A DNA stretch of 64,000 nucleotides, from assembly GCA_016703535.1 (NCBI GenBank), contig JADJBV010000001.1:124001-188000 (forward strand), read 5' to 3'. The translations under genes were made by a program, and so were the position numbers. Positions 54,880 through 64,000 of this stretch are shown in pieces. The stretch comes from Deltaproteobacteria bacterium. Its GTDB lineage: Bacteria; Myxococcota; Kuafuiibacteriia; Kuafuiibacteriales; Kuafuiibacteriaceae. Below the pieces are notes generated by a model that worked only from the letters and a program-made list of their open reading frames with translations, was not told the origin of the DNA and did not search any database. Every line of letters starts with the position of its first letter. Position 1 is the stretch's first letter.

Positions 54880-57800
54880 TTACTCCCGGATTTCGGCCCG
54901 AAAGTAGTCCGAGCCGGCGTTGCCAAAGGTCCCGTAGAACACGGGATCGGTTGGGCTCACGCCCAGGTTGGAGAGCGCCAGGAAGCTGCGCACGGCCTGG
55001 GCCCGCTCCAGATCGAACACCTGGGTGGAGTTGATCGCGTAGTGACGGTCCGGCGTGGTCTGAATCAGCTGGGAGGCGCCCGTCGCGTTGATGGAGCGAA
55101 CAGGGGTGTAGCTGGGCGGCTGGAGCTCGTTGAGTACGCCGGTGTTCACCCCCCACACTCGCCCCGAGACCCACGAAGGGAAGGCATAAAAGTAGCGCTC
55201 CGAGGTCGGGCCGCCGTTGGGTGGAGCGAGATAGGTACCGATGGTCGGAGAACCCGGCGCGACGTCCAACTCGCCCATACCGTCGTCGTGGAGCAAGAGG
55301 AGGCGTCCGGGCTGGGACCAAACGACCGATCGGAGGGGGCCGGCCCCACCGCTCGACAGATCCCAGGTCAGGCAGGTGGCGGCCTCCAAATCGATCCGGG
55401 CCAGCTCGGAGTTGGCTTGGGCGGCGCCCACCCGAGGTGCCGCCAAATAGGCAAAACGCTCCACCTCGTCGAAGACGAAGGACTGGGCGCCGTTTTGGTA
55501 GCCAAGGGCACACGATCCGAGGACGCCGAAGTCCGGGAGAGACAGGGTCCAGAGGGTGGTGGAGGTCGCCAAGAGCAGTCGATCTCGGGCTGGGTTGGCC
55601 CGGGCGCTCAAGAGGTTGCCGAGGGCCGACAGATCGACCGCCCCTGGCAGGACTTGTCCGTTGGGCCCGTCCACCCGAAGCCCCATCGGCCGGGCTGGTG
55701 CCGCCGACGGGCTTCGATAGAAGTGGACCGCAAAAAGTTCGTTCCCATTCCCCGCGATCAAACTTTGGATGCTCGAACCCGCGCTGAGCGCATCCCCCGC
55801 CGCCGGCACGAGGGTGATTGCAGCCTGTGAGTAGATCCGCAGCGAACGTTGGGAGGTGACCGAGCTGGCATCGGCGAAGTCCACCACCGGCGGCCCCGGC
55901 TCGGCCCCGACCGGAACGGCCAAGGTGATCGAGGTGGGCGTGACCGAAAAGCCGCTGTTCACCACCACAGTCCCAAAACGCACGGCGGTCACGGGGGAGG
56001 TGTTCAGGTCCCGGCCGGCCAAGGTGATGTTTTCGCCCTCGGCCGCCAGCGACGGCAACACGTCCACCACCGCTCGGCCAGGGGCGATGGTCAGCGGAAA
56101 ACTGGCCGGGCCCGCCGGGTGCTGGACCGTCAAGGTGCCGCTGGTGGCGCCGCTCGGGACCTGGACGGTCAAGGAACGATCGTCAAAGTAGTCCGGCACC
56201 ACCGGCGTCGCCACGCCCGGAAAAAGGGCGGTGGGGGTCTGGGGGTTGCCTTGCCCGTCGAGGGGTTGATCATCGGTCCGAAAGCCGGCGCCGAAGATCG
56301 TCAGCGGAGCGCCAGGGATCGGGTTGGCAGGGGCCAGGTTGGTGATGGTGGGGCGTCCTTGAATGGCCAACGCCTGCCCTAGGCCGCCCACGCCGTCTTC
56401 GGTCTCGACGCTGACGGTGCCGCTGTCCGCGCCGATCGGGACGACAAAGGTGAAGGTCTCCACCTGGGCCACCCCCAGCGTCGTGCGGGTGATCGGAGAA
56501 ATGTCGGTCACCAAAAGTGGGGCGCCGCTCCCGATCTGCAACCTAACTTGCAAATTGGCCGGCCCCCCCGGGCGACAACTCGGCGAAACGAAGTGGTGAC
56601 CAAACACCCGGACCCGGTTGCCGGGGCGCGCCGTCGCGGGTGCGATCGCGACCACGGCCGGGGCGGGCAGGAAGCAAAAACTCCCGCCGGTGACCTGGCG
56701 ATATCCGCTGATCACCGTCACGGTCCCGGTTTGGGCGTAGTCCGGGACGACCACCTCCAAACTTTCGCGGGCGGCTCGGCTGACTTGGACCGGCGGGGCT
56801 CCGCCAAAACGGACCAAGTTTTCGACGGCGTTGGGTCGGAAGTTGGTCCCCAAGATGAGGACCGTGGTGCCCGGACCACCCGCGGCCGGAGTGATGGCGT
56901 TGATGGTGGGGATCGGTTGGTCGACGCCCGGATCAACGCAGGCGTCACCGACGTTGGTTGAGGTGGCGATCGTGGGGCAGAGGTCTTCACCGTCCGCGAA
57001 GCCGTCGCCGTCCGAATCCCGCCGCAGCGGATCGGTGATGAAGCCGTCGAGCCCCGGGGTCCGCTCTTCGGCGTCGATCAGCCCGTCGCCGTCGTCATCC
57101 GGGTCCAGTTCGTCCGCGATCCCGTCGTTGTCGGTGTCGGTGCAGGAGAAGGGATCGACCGGAAAGTCGTCACTTTCATTGGGGCAACCGTCGTTGTCCT
57201 GGTCCGGATCTTCGGCGTCGGGGATGCCGTCTCCGTCGCTGTCGCCGGGGGTGTCCGGGTAAAGAGTTGCAGGCTCGAGCCCGAGGACGCCTTCCTCCAG
57301 CACTGCAACCCCGGCCAGCTCGACCGGCAGGTATCCGTCTTTTCCGAAGCGCACCCGATAGATCCCGACCGGCACCTCCTGGACGAAGTTCCCGGCAAGG
57401 TCGGTGCGGGTCTCGAGGCGGCGGGTGGGGTCGAGTTCGTCGACGAAGATCACCGCGATCCCGCTCGAGTCCTCCGCGCCCCAGAGCCGGGCGACCCCCC
57501 GAGTTGTGAAGGAGACGCTGGCGGTCGACGCTTCGAGGACCACGTCGCGGAGCCGAGTGACGACGTTGGCCGTGGCTTGAGCCCCGCCGATCCGACCCGG
57601 CGCATAACCGCTGGCGAAGACCACCACCTCGAAGTTGCCTTCCGGCAGCCCGGGCAACAGGTAGCTGCCAGCGCTGTCGCTGACCCCTTGAAACGCGGTG
57701 CGGGTCACCACCGCCAACGCGCCCCCCAAAGAGATGGGCGGTGTGCCGGCACCATAAACCCGACCTTCCAAGGTGCCCGTCCCCGCCAGCCGGATTTCGC

Positions 57801-58143
57801 CGAGATCGAGGGTCTGTCCGTCGACCTTGGGGGTCACCGGTGGCAACAAGATGCCGGCGGCCTCTCGGCCCGGTCCCTCCGGACGGCGAACCTCGACCTG
57901 GAGGCGCCCCAGCGGCAGCCGATCGATCTGAAAGAAGCCCCGCTCGTCGACCTGCCGTGAAGCCGAGGTCCCCACCACCCGAACCACCGCCGAGGTCGCC
58001 GGCCGAAAGCCGCCCTCGACCCGATCGGGTTCCACGACCGAACCCGTGAGAAAGGCGCCTTCGCCGGGTGCAGGGATGTCCGCAGTGCTCCGGACGCAGG
58101 CCGCCGCCCCAGCCAAGAGGAGAAGAGTTGGGAGTTGGCGCAT
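54880..58143 (-). CDS. Large lipoprotein with carboxypeptidase-regulatory-like, thrombospondin type-3 and IPT/TIG domains
   Basis: The 1087-residue protein begins RQLPTLLLLAGAAAC, a lipoprotein signal with Cys at 16. Residues about 30-290 hold carboxypeptidase-regulatory-like beta domains (GTLEGRVYGAGTPPISLGGA, GIYRVRFGKDGYLPVELAGV). Residues about 298-400 are calcium-binding thrombospondin type-3 repeats (DSDGDGIPDAEDPDQDNDG, DTDNDGIADELDPDDDGDG, DSDGDGFADGEDLCP). Residues 412-780 contain about four IPT/TIG domains (for example PTINAITPAAGGPGTTVLIL). The rest is beta-rich and may be a propeller. It is probably anchored in the outer membrane and exposed on the surface. The convergent gene ends 30 bp away. 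Confidence 0.9.
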   Translation of the reverse strand: MRQLPTLLLLAGAAACVRSTADIPAPGEGAFLTGSVVEPDRVEGGFRPATSAVVRVVGTSASRQVDERGFFQIDRLPLGRLQVEVRRPEGPGREAAGILLPPVTPKVDGQTLDLGEIRLAGTGTLEGRVYGAGTPPISLGGALAVVTRTAFQGVSDSAGSYLLPGLPEGNFEVVVFASGYAPGRIGGAQATANVVTRLRDVVLEASTASVSFTTRGVARLWGAEDSSGIAVIFVDELDPTRRLETRTDLAGNFVQEVPVGIYRVRFGKDGYLPVELAGVAVLEEGVLGLEPATLYPDTPGDSDGDGIPDAEDPDQDNDGCPNESDDFPVDPFSCTDTDNDGIADELDPDDDGDGLIDAEERTPGLDGFITDPLRRDSDGDGFADGEDLCPTIATSTNVGDACVDPGVDQPIPTINAITPAAGGPGTTVLILGTNFRPNAVENLVRFGGAPPVQVSRAARESLEVVVPDYAQTGTVTVISGYRQVTGGSFCFLPAPAVVAIAPATARPGNRVRVFGHHFVSPSCRPGGPANLQVRLQIGSGAPLLVTDISPITRTTLGVAQVETFTFVVPIGADSGTVSVETEDGVGGLGQALAIQGRPTITNLAPANPIPGAPLTIFGAGFRTDDQPLDGQGNPQTPTALFPGVATPVVPDYFDDRSLTVQVPSGATSGTLTVQHPAGPASFPLTIAPGRAVVDVLPSLAAEGENITLAGRDLNTSPVTAVRFGTVVVNSGFSVTPTSITLAVPVGAEPGPPVVDFADASSVTSQRSLRIYSQAAITLVPAAGDALSAGSSIQSLIAGNGNELFAVHFYRSPSAAPARPMGLRVDGPNGQVLPGAVDLSALGNLLSARANPARDRLLLATSTTLWTLSLPDFGVLGSCALGYQNGAQSFVFDEVERFAYLAAPRVGAAQANSELARIDLEAATCLTWDLSSGGAGPLRSVVWSQPGRLLLLHDDGMGELDVAPGSPTIGTYLAPPNGGPTSERYFYAFPSWVSGRVWGVNTGVLNELQPPSYTPVRSINATGASQLIQTTPDRHYAINSTQVFDLERAQAVRSFLALSNLGVSPTDPVFYGTFGNAGSDYFRAEIRE

Positions 58144-58221
58144 GGGCCAGTTTTTTTACTCCGCCGCCGGGGTGAGAGGCCAGCCCAGGGCCGGTGGGGG
58201 CGACCGAAAACCGGGTCCAAA

Positions 58222-58257
58222 ACACAAAAGCCCGGCGAGCTTTGGGCTCACCGGGCT
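58222..58257 (-). terminator. Rho-independent terminator of the initiator tRNA
   Basis: Read on the minus strand, AGCCCGGTGAGC and GCTCGCCGGGCT form a 12-bp stem with one G-U pair and a five-base loop (CCAAA), then TTTTGTGTTTT. It lies just downstream of the tRNA 3' end. Confidence 0.85.
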
Positions 58258-58269
58258 CTCGATTTTCAG

Positions 58270-58343
<74 letters not shown>

Positions 58344-58409
58344 GCAGGTGGGGCGGACTTATCGTCGGATCTGGCGCTAGGTCAATCGAAATCGTGGGGC
58401 CCTTCGCCT

Positions 58410-59570
58410 TCAGCGCCAGGGTCCGGTCTTGAGCCGAAGTTTGGGGAAATACGCCTCGATGATCGCGTGGGCGTCCTGACCGGCCTGGGCCCGGGCCGCC
58501 GCTCCGGCCTGACAAAGGCCGACGCCGTGGCCGAGGCCTTCTCCTTCGATCACCACCGAGGTGCCTCGTCGCCGAGCGGTGAAGCGGGCCGAACGGACTT
58601 GGTCGTAGCCGAAGGCCCGCCCCAACGTCGACTGCAGCCGGGCCCCGGGCACCCGGCGGATGCCGGCCCGATCGCCGATCCGCCAGACGACGCCGTCGTC
58701 ATCTTCTTGCACCAGGCGCAAGGTTCGCGGATCCAGGCTGCGTTCGACCAGCGGCACCAAGGCCCGGGCCAACTCGGCGGCGTCCACCTTGGCGCGCCAG
58801 CGGTGATGGGCGCTCCCTTTGCACCAGGCCGAACCATCGGGGGCCCGATCATCGATCGCCACCAGGTCGGGCGCTTGGGCCCCGGGCCACATCCGATTGG
58901 CGGCGACGGTCCGTCCTCCGCAGGTCGCGTGAAAGAACACCGGCGTGGGTCGATCGTCACTTTCGATCAAGATCTCGGACAAGGTGCTCTGGGCCGGCTC
59001 GGGATCAATCGATGCACCATATTTTGAATGGAACAGACCGGCGAAGGCTTGGCAGTGTTGGGCGTCGCAAAGCGGTGCCCCTTCGTGCCGAGGGTCCTGG
59101 ATCGCCCGGGCGGCGTAGGTGCGGGCCAAGATCGCTTGAGCCTTCTTGGCCTCGAGGGGGGCGTTGCCCAACTCCTTGTGCACCACCGCCGCGACGTACC
59201 CTTCGACCTCGACCCGGGCCGTCACCTTGAGCCGCCCACCTTGAGCCTTCACCCGCAGCCGGTGGCCGAAGGTCCGCGGGGTACCGCCGGGCGTCGCCAA
59301 CACCACCGGGACCTCGCAGCTCAGCTCCAGCTCCGGCAGATCGCGGCAACGGGGCCCACCTTCGGCGTAGCAGGCTCGGACCCGTCGACCGCGGCCCTCG
59401 AGGCGGACGATCACCCGCGGGTCTGCTTCATGGTGGCATTGGCCCTCGAGGACCCGGAGTTTCCTGGGCGCTCCGCCCGCGTAGATCAGGACCTCGAGCT
59501 CTTCGATCGACGCCGCCAGGGCCGTGCTCGGCAGGAGCAGCAGCGGCAGCCCGACGATCCAGCGCTCAAT
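58410..59570 (-). CDS. SpoIID/LytB-domain protein
   Basis: The SpoIID family core is clear: EVEGYVAAVVHKELGNAPLE, then AKKAQAILARTYAARAIQD, and the catalytic-type signature GLGHGVGLCQAGAAARAQ near the end. Such proteins act as lytic transglycosylases on peptidoglycan or as amidase enhancers. A normal start scan gives GTG 59414, but the same frame upstream encodes a perfect signal peptide (ERWIVGLPLLLLPSTALAAS) and stays open to ATT at 59570. That ATT overlaps the upstream stop as ATTGA, with GAAGAGG about 12 bases before it. I therefore extend to 59570 with a rare AUU start. The protein would be exported. Confidence 0.8.
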   Translation of the reverse strand: MERWIVGLPLLLLPSTALAASIEELEVLIYAGGAPRKLRVLEGQCHHEADPRVIVRLEGRGRRVRACYAEGGPRCRDLPELELSCEVPVVLATPGGTPRTFGHRLRVKAQGGRLKVTARVEVEGYVAAVVHKELGNAPLEAKKAQAILARTYAARAIQDPRHEGAPLCDAQHCQAFAGLFHSKYGASIDPEPAQSTLSEILIESDDRPTPVFFHATCGGRTVAANRMWPGAQAPDLVAIDDRAPDGSAWCKGSAHHRWRAKVDAAELARALVPLVERSLDPRTLRLVQEDDDGVVWRIGDRAGIRRVPGARLQSTLGRAFGYDQVRSARFTARRRGTSVVIEGEGLGHGVGLCQAGAAARAQAGQDAHAIIEAYFPKLRLKTGPWR

Positions 59571-62286
59571 CGGCCGCAGCCCTCTTCCCCCGCCGGCGGA
59601 CCGGCTCTTTTTCGGGCGCCTTCTCTTTGGCGGGCTCCACTTCGTCGGGCTTCTTCTTTTTGGGGCGCGGCAGTCGGATGTTGGTGTCTTCGTTCACCGG
59701 CACCCAACGTTCGATGGCCACTCCGGGCTCCAGCTCCACCCGCACGTTGACGAACTTGGCGCTGACCTGGGCCACCTGGGGCACTTTGCCCAGCTCACGG
59801 CCATCGATGGTCACCACCCCGTCGCTCGGCGACAAGACCTCCAGCCGTCGCGGCGCGGTCCCTCGGCGCGCGGGCAGATCTTGTTGTTCAGCGCCTCCAT
59901 AGCTGGGGCAACTGACGATCCAGGCGCCGCTGCCGTTTTTGGCGCGCAACACCGCTGATCCAGGGACCGTATGGGCGTTGTCGATCTCCACCGTCGCGGC
60001 CACCCCTTCCAGCTCGGCGTTGTCGGGGATGGTGAGGTTCAGGTCACAAGCCTTCTTGTCCTGGAGCTCGAGGAGTTCAGCGGTCACCCGTCCTCGATCC
60101 GGCAACACCAAACGTTGGGGTTCGTAGCCAGCCGCCGTCACCAAGATGGCCGCTCCGCCCGGCGGCACCATAAAACGCAGGGGTGTTGAGCCCAAGATCC
60201 GTCCGTCTTCTTCGCTGACCACCAAGGCGCCGTCGGGATCGGACTTCAAGATCACGTCCCCGTGGGGCGCGATCTGGAGGGGCTCGACTTTGGCCGCGGG
60301 TGGAGGCGGCGCGGTCACCAAGGGCACCTCGGTCCGGGGCAAGATGTAGGGCAGGGCCAAGGCCGCCAAACCACCGGCCACAAAAAATCCCAAGGCGCCC
60401 AACAAGATGTTCTTGCCGAGGTTGCTACTTGGGTTGCCGTGGGCTTCGGGCGCTGGCGCGGCATATTCGCCGGAGCGTCGCACCGGTTGCCCGCCGGTTT
60501 CGGGGCGGCGAGGCGTGGGCGCCAGGTGTTCGCCGGAGCGACGCAGCTCGGGGCGCGGGGTCCGGGGCCGAGGCTCTTGGTCACCTTCGTACGGCACCAT
60601 CGCGTCCGGAGCCCTGGGCACCAAGGCCGAGGCCGACGGACCTTGGACCGGAGGCGGCGGCAGGAGCCCACCGGTGCCCAGCTCCGGCAGACGCCTTAGC
60701 CCCGTGGGATTGTCGATCATCCGAACCCCGACCACCGTGCCCTTGGGGCCCATCGGGTGCACCGGATGAGATCCGGTCGGGACCTTGGCCCGATCCCAGG
60801 CGTTGGGTTTGTTGGGGCCGTTCTTCTTGAGCGTGGCGTCGTCGATGGTCGGCGACTCACCTTGGTCTTCCAAAACCCGCCGGGGCAGATCTCGCAGCGT
60901 CGCTTCGCTCCCCGGATCTTTGGTGCGCACCGCTGGAGGTGAGGCCAAGACCTGCTTCACCTCCTCGGGGATCTCGGGTGGCCGTTCGTCAATCACCGTC
61001 TGTTGGTAAAGCGCCGCCGGGAGCGCCACCATCTCCGGTTTGGTGGGCGGCCGGCCGTAGTGACGGATCGTCGGGTTGAGATCCAAGACCGTCGCTTGTT
61101 CAGGGATGATGGTGCTCGGCGCCCGGATCGGCCCGGGGGGGAGCACCGCGGGCTTCGGCAGCGGGCGTGACTCGGGCAACTGCACCCGTTGAGTGGCCGC
61201 GTCTTTGGGTTCCCAAGTGGGGGCGTCGTCGTCGGTCGGCGGCAGGGCCTCGGTCTTCGCGGCTTCGGCGACCGGCGGTTGGGCCGGGGGCGGGATGGTG
61301 ATGTTGGGTTCGGAGTGGGTCAGGGCCCGAGTCCCGGGCACCATCGGTTCGTCTTCTTTGGGCGGCGCCAGGTCCCGGGCCACGTGCGAAAAGCCCCGGG
61401 CCTCTGGGGCCACCTTGGGCGCCGGGGCCTCTTGAAAAGGAGCGTCCAGGGCCGACAACCGGGAGGGATCGACCGCTTGGGTCCAGGCCGTCGACTGGAC
61501 CAACAAAGAGCGGAACTCCTCCAGGGCCTCGGCCGCCGACGAGATGCGCCGGGTCGGATCGGGCTCGACCAAACGATCCAACACGTGCCGCAGATCGGGC
61601 GGCAACAGATCCAATTCGGCGGCGATCACCTTCAGCGACTGGCCGAGCCGCCACAGATCTCCGGTCCGACGAGGTTCGAGGGCCGCCTTTTCCTCCGGCG
61701 CCAGCCGGGCCGGGATCATGTCCTCGGCCAACCACTCGGGCGGCAGGTGGATCGGGATGCCGGCCAAAGTGGCGGTCCCGTCGGGCAGGGTCAGGATCAG
61801 CTGCTCACACAGCAGCGGCTCCAGGCGCCCCCGTTCGTGCCGCGTCTTCATCCGGGTCAGGAGCGACAGGGCCACCTTCACCAAGTTTTCGGCGGCGCCG
61901 ACCAAGGTCCGGGCGTGGCCCAGGCGATGAGCGTCGCCCGGCAAGGGCAGGGCCCAATACAAGATCTTTGAGCCGTCCGCGTATTCTTCGGCGCCGTGGA
62001 GCAAGGCAGCGCTCTCCGGATCACTCGCCAAGTGTTCGGTGGCGGTCCGGATCATCACCACGTAGTCGTTTTGTTCGGTGACCTCGTCGGGGGCCCGGGG
62101 CGCCCGCAGGTGGGCCAACTGGAGCAACACCGACTCACCGGTCGCAACCTCGGCTTCGACCAGCCACGCCCCTGGGGCTCGCGTCAGCTCTCGGGTGACC
62201 TGGTAGGGCCCAATGCGAAGTGACTCATCCCCAGACGAACCGTCGAGGGGGGAGCCATGCCACAATCGCCCCTGTCCCACGCTCAT
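59566..62286 (-). CDS. Pseudokinase - transmembrane - PEGA domain protein
   Basis: The 906-residue protein has an N-terminal kinase-like fold (about 25-265) with the C-lobe tail RRTGDLWRLGQSLKVIAAEL and the Arg-containing PDPTRRISSAAEALEEF. It has no HRD loop (RGRLEPLLCEQLILTLPDG instead) and no DFG (TLAGI), so it should not transfer phosphate. A Pro-rich region of about 380 residues follows. A membrane helix is at about 630-655, then a PEGA domain (VILKSDPDGALVVSEEDGRI, then STPLRFMVPPGGAAILVTAA). The C-terminus is Lys/Glu-rich. PEGA domains often bind surface or peptidoglycan components outside the cytoplasm. It may act as a scaffold or sensor for the kinases nearby. ATG 62301 is an alternative start. 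Confidence 0.86.
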   Translation of the reverse strand: MSVGQGRLWHGSPLDGSSGDESLRIGPYQVTRELTRAPGAWLVEAEVATGESVLLQLAHLRAPRAPDEVTEQNDYVVMIRTATEHLASDPESAALLHGAEEYADGSKILYWALPLPGDAHRLGHARTLVGAAENLVKVALSLLTRMKTRHERGRLEPLLCEQLILTLPDGTATLAGIPIHLPPEWLAEDMIPARLAPEEKAALEPRRTGDLWRLGQSLKVIAAELDLLPPDLRHVLDRLVEPDPTRRISSAAEALEEFRSLLVQSTAWTQAVDPSRLSALDAPFQEAPAPKVAPEARGFSHVARDLAPPKEDEPMVPGTRALTHSEPNITIPPPAQPPVAEAAKTEALPPTDDDAPTWEPKDAATQRVQLPESRPLPKPAVLPPGPIRAPSTIIPEQATVLDLNPTIRHYGRPPTKPEMVALPAALYQQTVIDERPPEIPEEVKQVLASPPAVRTKDPGSEATLRDLPRRVLEDQGESPTIDDATLKKNGPNKPNAWDRAKVPTGSHPVHPMGPKGTVVGVRMIDNPTGLRRLPELGTGGLLPPPPVQGPSASALVPRAPDAMVPYEGDQEPRPRTPRPELRRSGEHLAPTPRRPETGGQPVRRSGEYAAPAPEAHGNPSSNLGKNILLGALGFFVAGGLAALALPYILPRTEVPLVTAPPPPAAKVEPLQIAPHGDVILKSDPDGALVVSEEDGRILGSTPLRFMVPPGGAAILVTAAGYEPQRLVLPDRGRVTAELLELQDKKACDLNLTIPDNAELEGVAATVEIDNAHTVPGSAVLRAKNGSGAWIVSCPSYGGAEQQDLPARRGTAPRRLEVLSPSDGVVTIDGRELGKVPQVAQVSAKFVNVRVELEPGVAIERWVPVNEDTNIRLPRPKKKKPDEVEPAKEKAPEKEPVRRRGKRAAAD

Positions 62287-62378
62287 GAAGCACCGCACCA
62301 TAACCCGTTTCCGGGGCTTTGGCCGCCTGACCTGGTAGGTTGACCAGACAGCCTATAATTCTGTGTGTTTACGGGTGG

Positions 62379-64000
62379 TTAGCTGGAGGTGCCTCGCCGG
62401 CGAGCCACATCCTCCAAGATCTGGGTGAGCCGACCGGGCTGAAAGAGGGCCTCTTCGGCGACCTTGGCCTTGTGGCGCCAGTTGGGTTGTTCGTCGGTGG
62501 TCCCGGGCACGTTTTGGGGGCGGATCTCACCGAGCAGGTCGTCCAGGTTGAGCAACACCAGCTGAGCCTCACTGGACGCCAAAAACGACACGATCGCCGC
62601 GTAGACGTCAGCGGTGCCGCTCTCCTGGCCCAGGAGTTGTCGTTGCCGCAGGAAGTTGATCACGTGCTCTTTGAGCCATCGCCGGGACTCTCGCTCTTGC
62701 GCTTCGTCCTTCGGCAAGAGGTGACCCAACTTCAGGCGCAGGTCCACGTCGTGGGCTTCCCAAAAAGCGGTGAAGGTCGGCGTGTCGTGGGTGTTGAGGC
62801 TGGCCACCGCCTGAGCCGGCGGCGGATCGATGGCCCAGTTGGGATCGTGGCGCATCGAAAACTGACCCACGTACATGCGCAGCAGGTTGTGCCGGTTCAT
62901 CGCCGATCGCACCACGTCGGGCACGGTGCCCAGATCTTCGCCGATCACCCACGCCCGGTGCCGATGCGACTCGAGGGTCAAGATCGCGTACAGCTCTTCG
63001 GAGCGGTAGTGCACGTAGAGGCCGTGGGCGCCGCCCAAGCCGTACGGCACACAAAAGATCCGCTCCAGCCCCATCACGTGATCGATCCGGAGAGCACCTG
63101 CGGAGCTGAGCTGATGCCGGATGCAGGCGATCACGTAGTCGTAGCCCCGCTCCCGAATGCGCTCGGGGTGGAGCGGCCGAAAGCCCCAGTCTTGTCCGCC
63201 GGCGAAGAGATCGTCCGGGGGCGCACCCGCCGAACAACCGCCCAAAAAGCTCTCCCGCTCCCGCCAAGCGTCGTAGCCATCGGGGTGGACGCCCAGGGGG
63301 AGATCCAAGTAGAGCCCGCCGCCGGTCTCTTTGGCCAAGCTGGCGATCCGCCCGATCTGTTGGCTGGCCCGCAGCTGCACGTAGAGGTGATAACGGTAGC
63401 GGATCGGATCGACGTCGTCGTCGCCCAGCCGGCCGCTTTTGGCGTGTTCGGTCCAGCCGTGCCAGGACTGGTGAAGTTCGGTATAGGCCCGAAAGCGCGC
63501 GTAGTCCCGGGCCTGAGGGTTGGCTTCGGCGTAACGCGAGAGCTCCCCTTTGGCGTCGGCGCCATCACGCCAGGCCACTTGAGCGGCGGCCTCCAGCACG
63601 GTGCGGTGCAGCGCCATCTGGCGGCGATAGTCGACCACGTCCAGGGCGTTGAGCGCGGCGGCCTCGGCGGCGAAGTGGGACGAACGGCGGACGGCTTGCA
63701 CCTCGGGGTGGGCAAACTCCGGCAGCCGATCGAGATCGAGGAAAAGTTCGTTTTAATAGAGCCTGCTGACTGGTGCGTAAGGGCTGGGCTCGAACGGGTG
63801 ATCCAAAAATGCGGTCATCAGCGGCAAGGTGCCGACCACCTGAGCGCCGTACTTGCGCAGTTCGGTCACCAGACGAAGCAACGCTCCGAAGCCGCCGATG
63901 CCGGTCCCGTCCTTGGGCCACAAGGCGTAGGCCGGGGCGAAGACGCCAAAACGGCGAGCGTTCGCTTCACCATAGGCTCGGGTCGGCGCCGAGATGATCA
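62379..64000 (-). pseudogene. malQ: 4-alpha-glucanotransferase MalQ (GH77) with an in-frame stop; 5' part beyond window edge
   Basis: The long open part (62379-63752) matches amylomaltase, which transfers glucan segments between maltodextrins: YHLYVQLRASQQIGRIASLA, GLYLDLPLGVHPDGYD, GALRIDHVMGLERIFCVPYG with the nucleophile Asp in RIDHVMG, WVIGEDLGTVPD, and SLNTHDTPTFTAFWE. Directly upstream in the same frame the sequence continues as family protein (RFGVFAPAYALWPKDG ... EPSPYAPVSRLY), but a TAA at 63753-63755 interrupts it just before NELFLDLDRLPEF. The frame stays open to the window edge, so the gene starts outside. The TAA would truncate the enzyme near its first third. It could be a decayed gene, a real nonsense mutation, or a sequencing error; the intact GH77 motifs downstream show the loss is recent. 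Confidence 0.85.

Noticed and set aside
62340..62359. TTGACC and TATAAT upstream of the malQ and pseudokinase genes
   Set aside because: The two boxes are only about 8 bp apart and on the plus strand, while both genes read from the minus strand.

Overview
This is a 64 kb stretch of a GC-rich bacterial chromosome. Several traits suggest a myxobacterium-like or deltaproteobacterial-type lineage (Myxococcota or a relative). These are three kinase-fold proteins with extra domains (nSTAND, formylglycine-generating-enzyme-like, TonB, PEGA), a large lipoprotein with thrombospondin type-3 and IPT/TIG repeats, hybrid histidine kinases, and many start/stop overlaps. This is inference from gene content; no rRNA or other taxonomic marker is present. 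No CRISPR array, complete insertion sequence, prophage or replication origin was seen.

Layout. 1-2624: a P1B-4 (SPC/HEGST) metal ATPase cut by the left edge, overlapping a methyltransferase; codon use differs from the rest. 2625-3230: no gene, but a 105-bp tandem duplication with palindromes and a short repeat. 3231-8197: an M14 peptidase and a coupled pair made of a MscS channel and a MscK-like membrane protein ending in a P-loop ATPase. 8503-10923: NhaA and a Na+/Ca2+-type antiporter. 10945-13796: arsenic block arsR-arsM-SigZ-like sigma factor, then a second ArsR paired with an AHSA1/SRPBCC protein. 13801-22574: DUF1801, F420-type reductase, MFS remnant, ChrA, leucine-dehydrogenase-like enzyme, TetR with a divergent CrtISO-like oxidoreductase sharing operator-like palindromes, YbaK, aldo/keto reductase, a 191-bp MITE-like hairpin and a methyltransferase. 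22575-30413: patatin, acetolactate-synthase-like enzyme, a KASIII enzyme followed directly by a hybrid histidine kinase, two methyltransferases and a FrnE-type DsbA. 30446-37960: M48 peptidase plus DUF898 pair, hypothetical proteins, a cupin-like protein, a lipoprotein, and a ribosome-hibernation factor fused to a cold-shock domain. 37961-43537: one minus-strand operon for a MacAB-TolC-like efflux system. 43637-46883: membrane and coiled-coil proteins and an amine oxidase. 47311-62301: kinase-nSTAND-FGE protein coupled to a DUF4347 (caspase-like) protein, an atypical kinase-TonB protein, the repeat-rich lipoprotein, initiator tRNA with its terminator, a SpoIID protein and a pseudokinase-PEGA protein. 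62379-64000: malQ with an internal stop, cut by the right edge.

Most genes are closely packed, with several ATGA overlaps that imply translational coupling. The strongest candidates for undescribed systems are the ATPase-MscS pair, the kinase-nSTAND-FGE/DUF4347 pair, the KASIII/hybrid-kinase pair, and the kinase-fold protein whose two metal-binding residues appear swapped.
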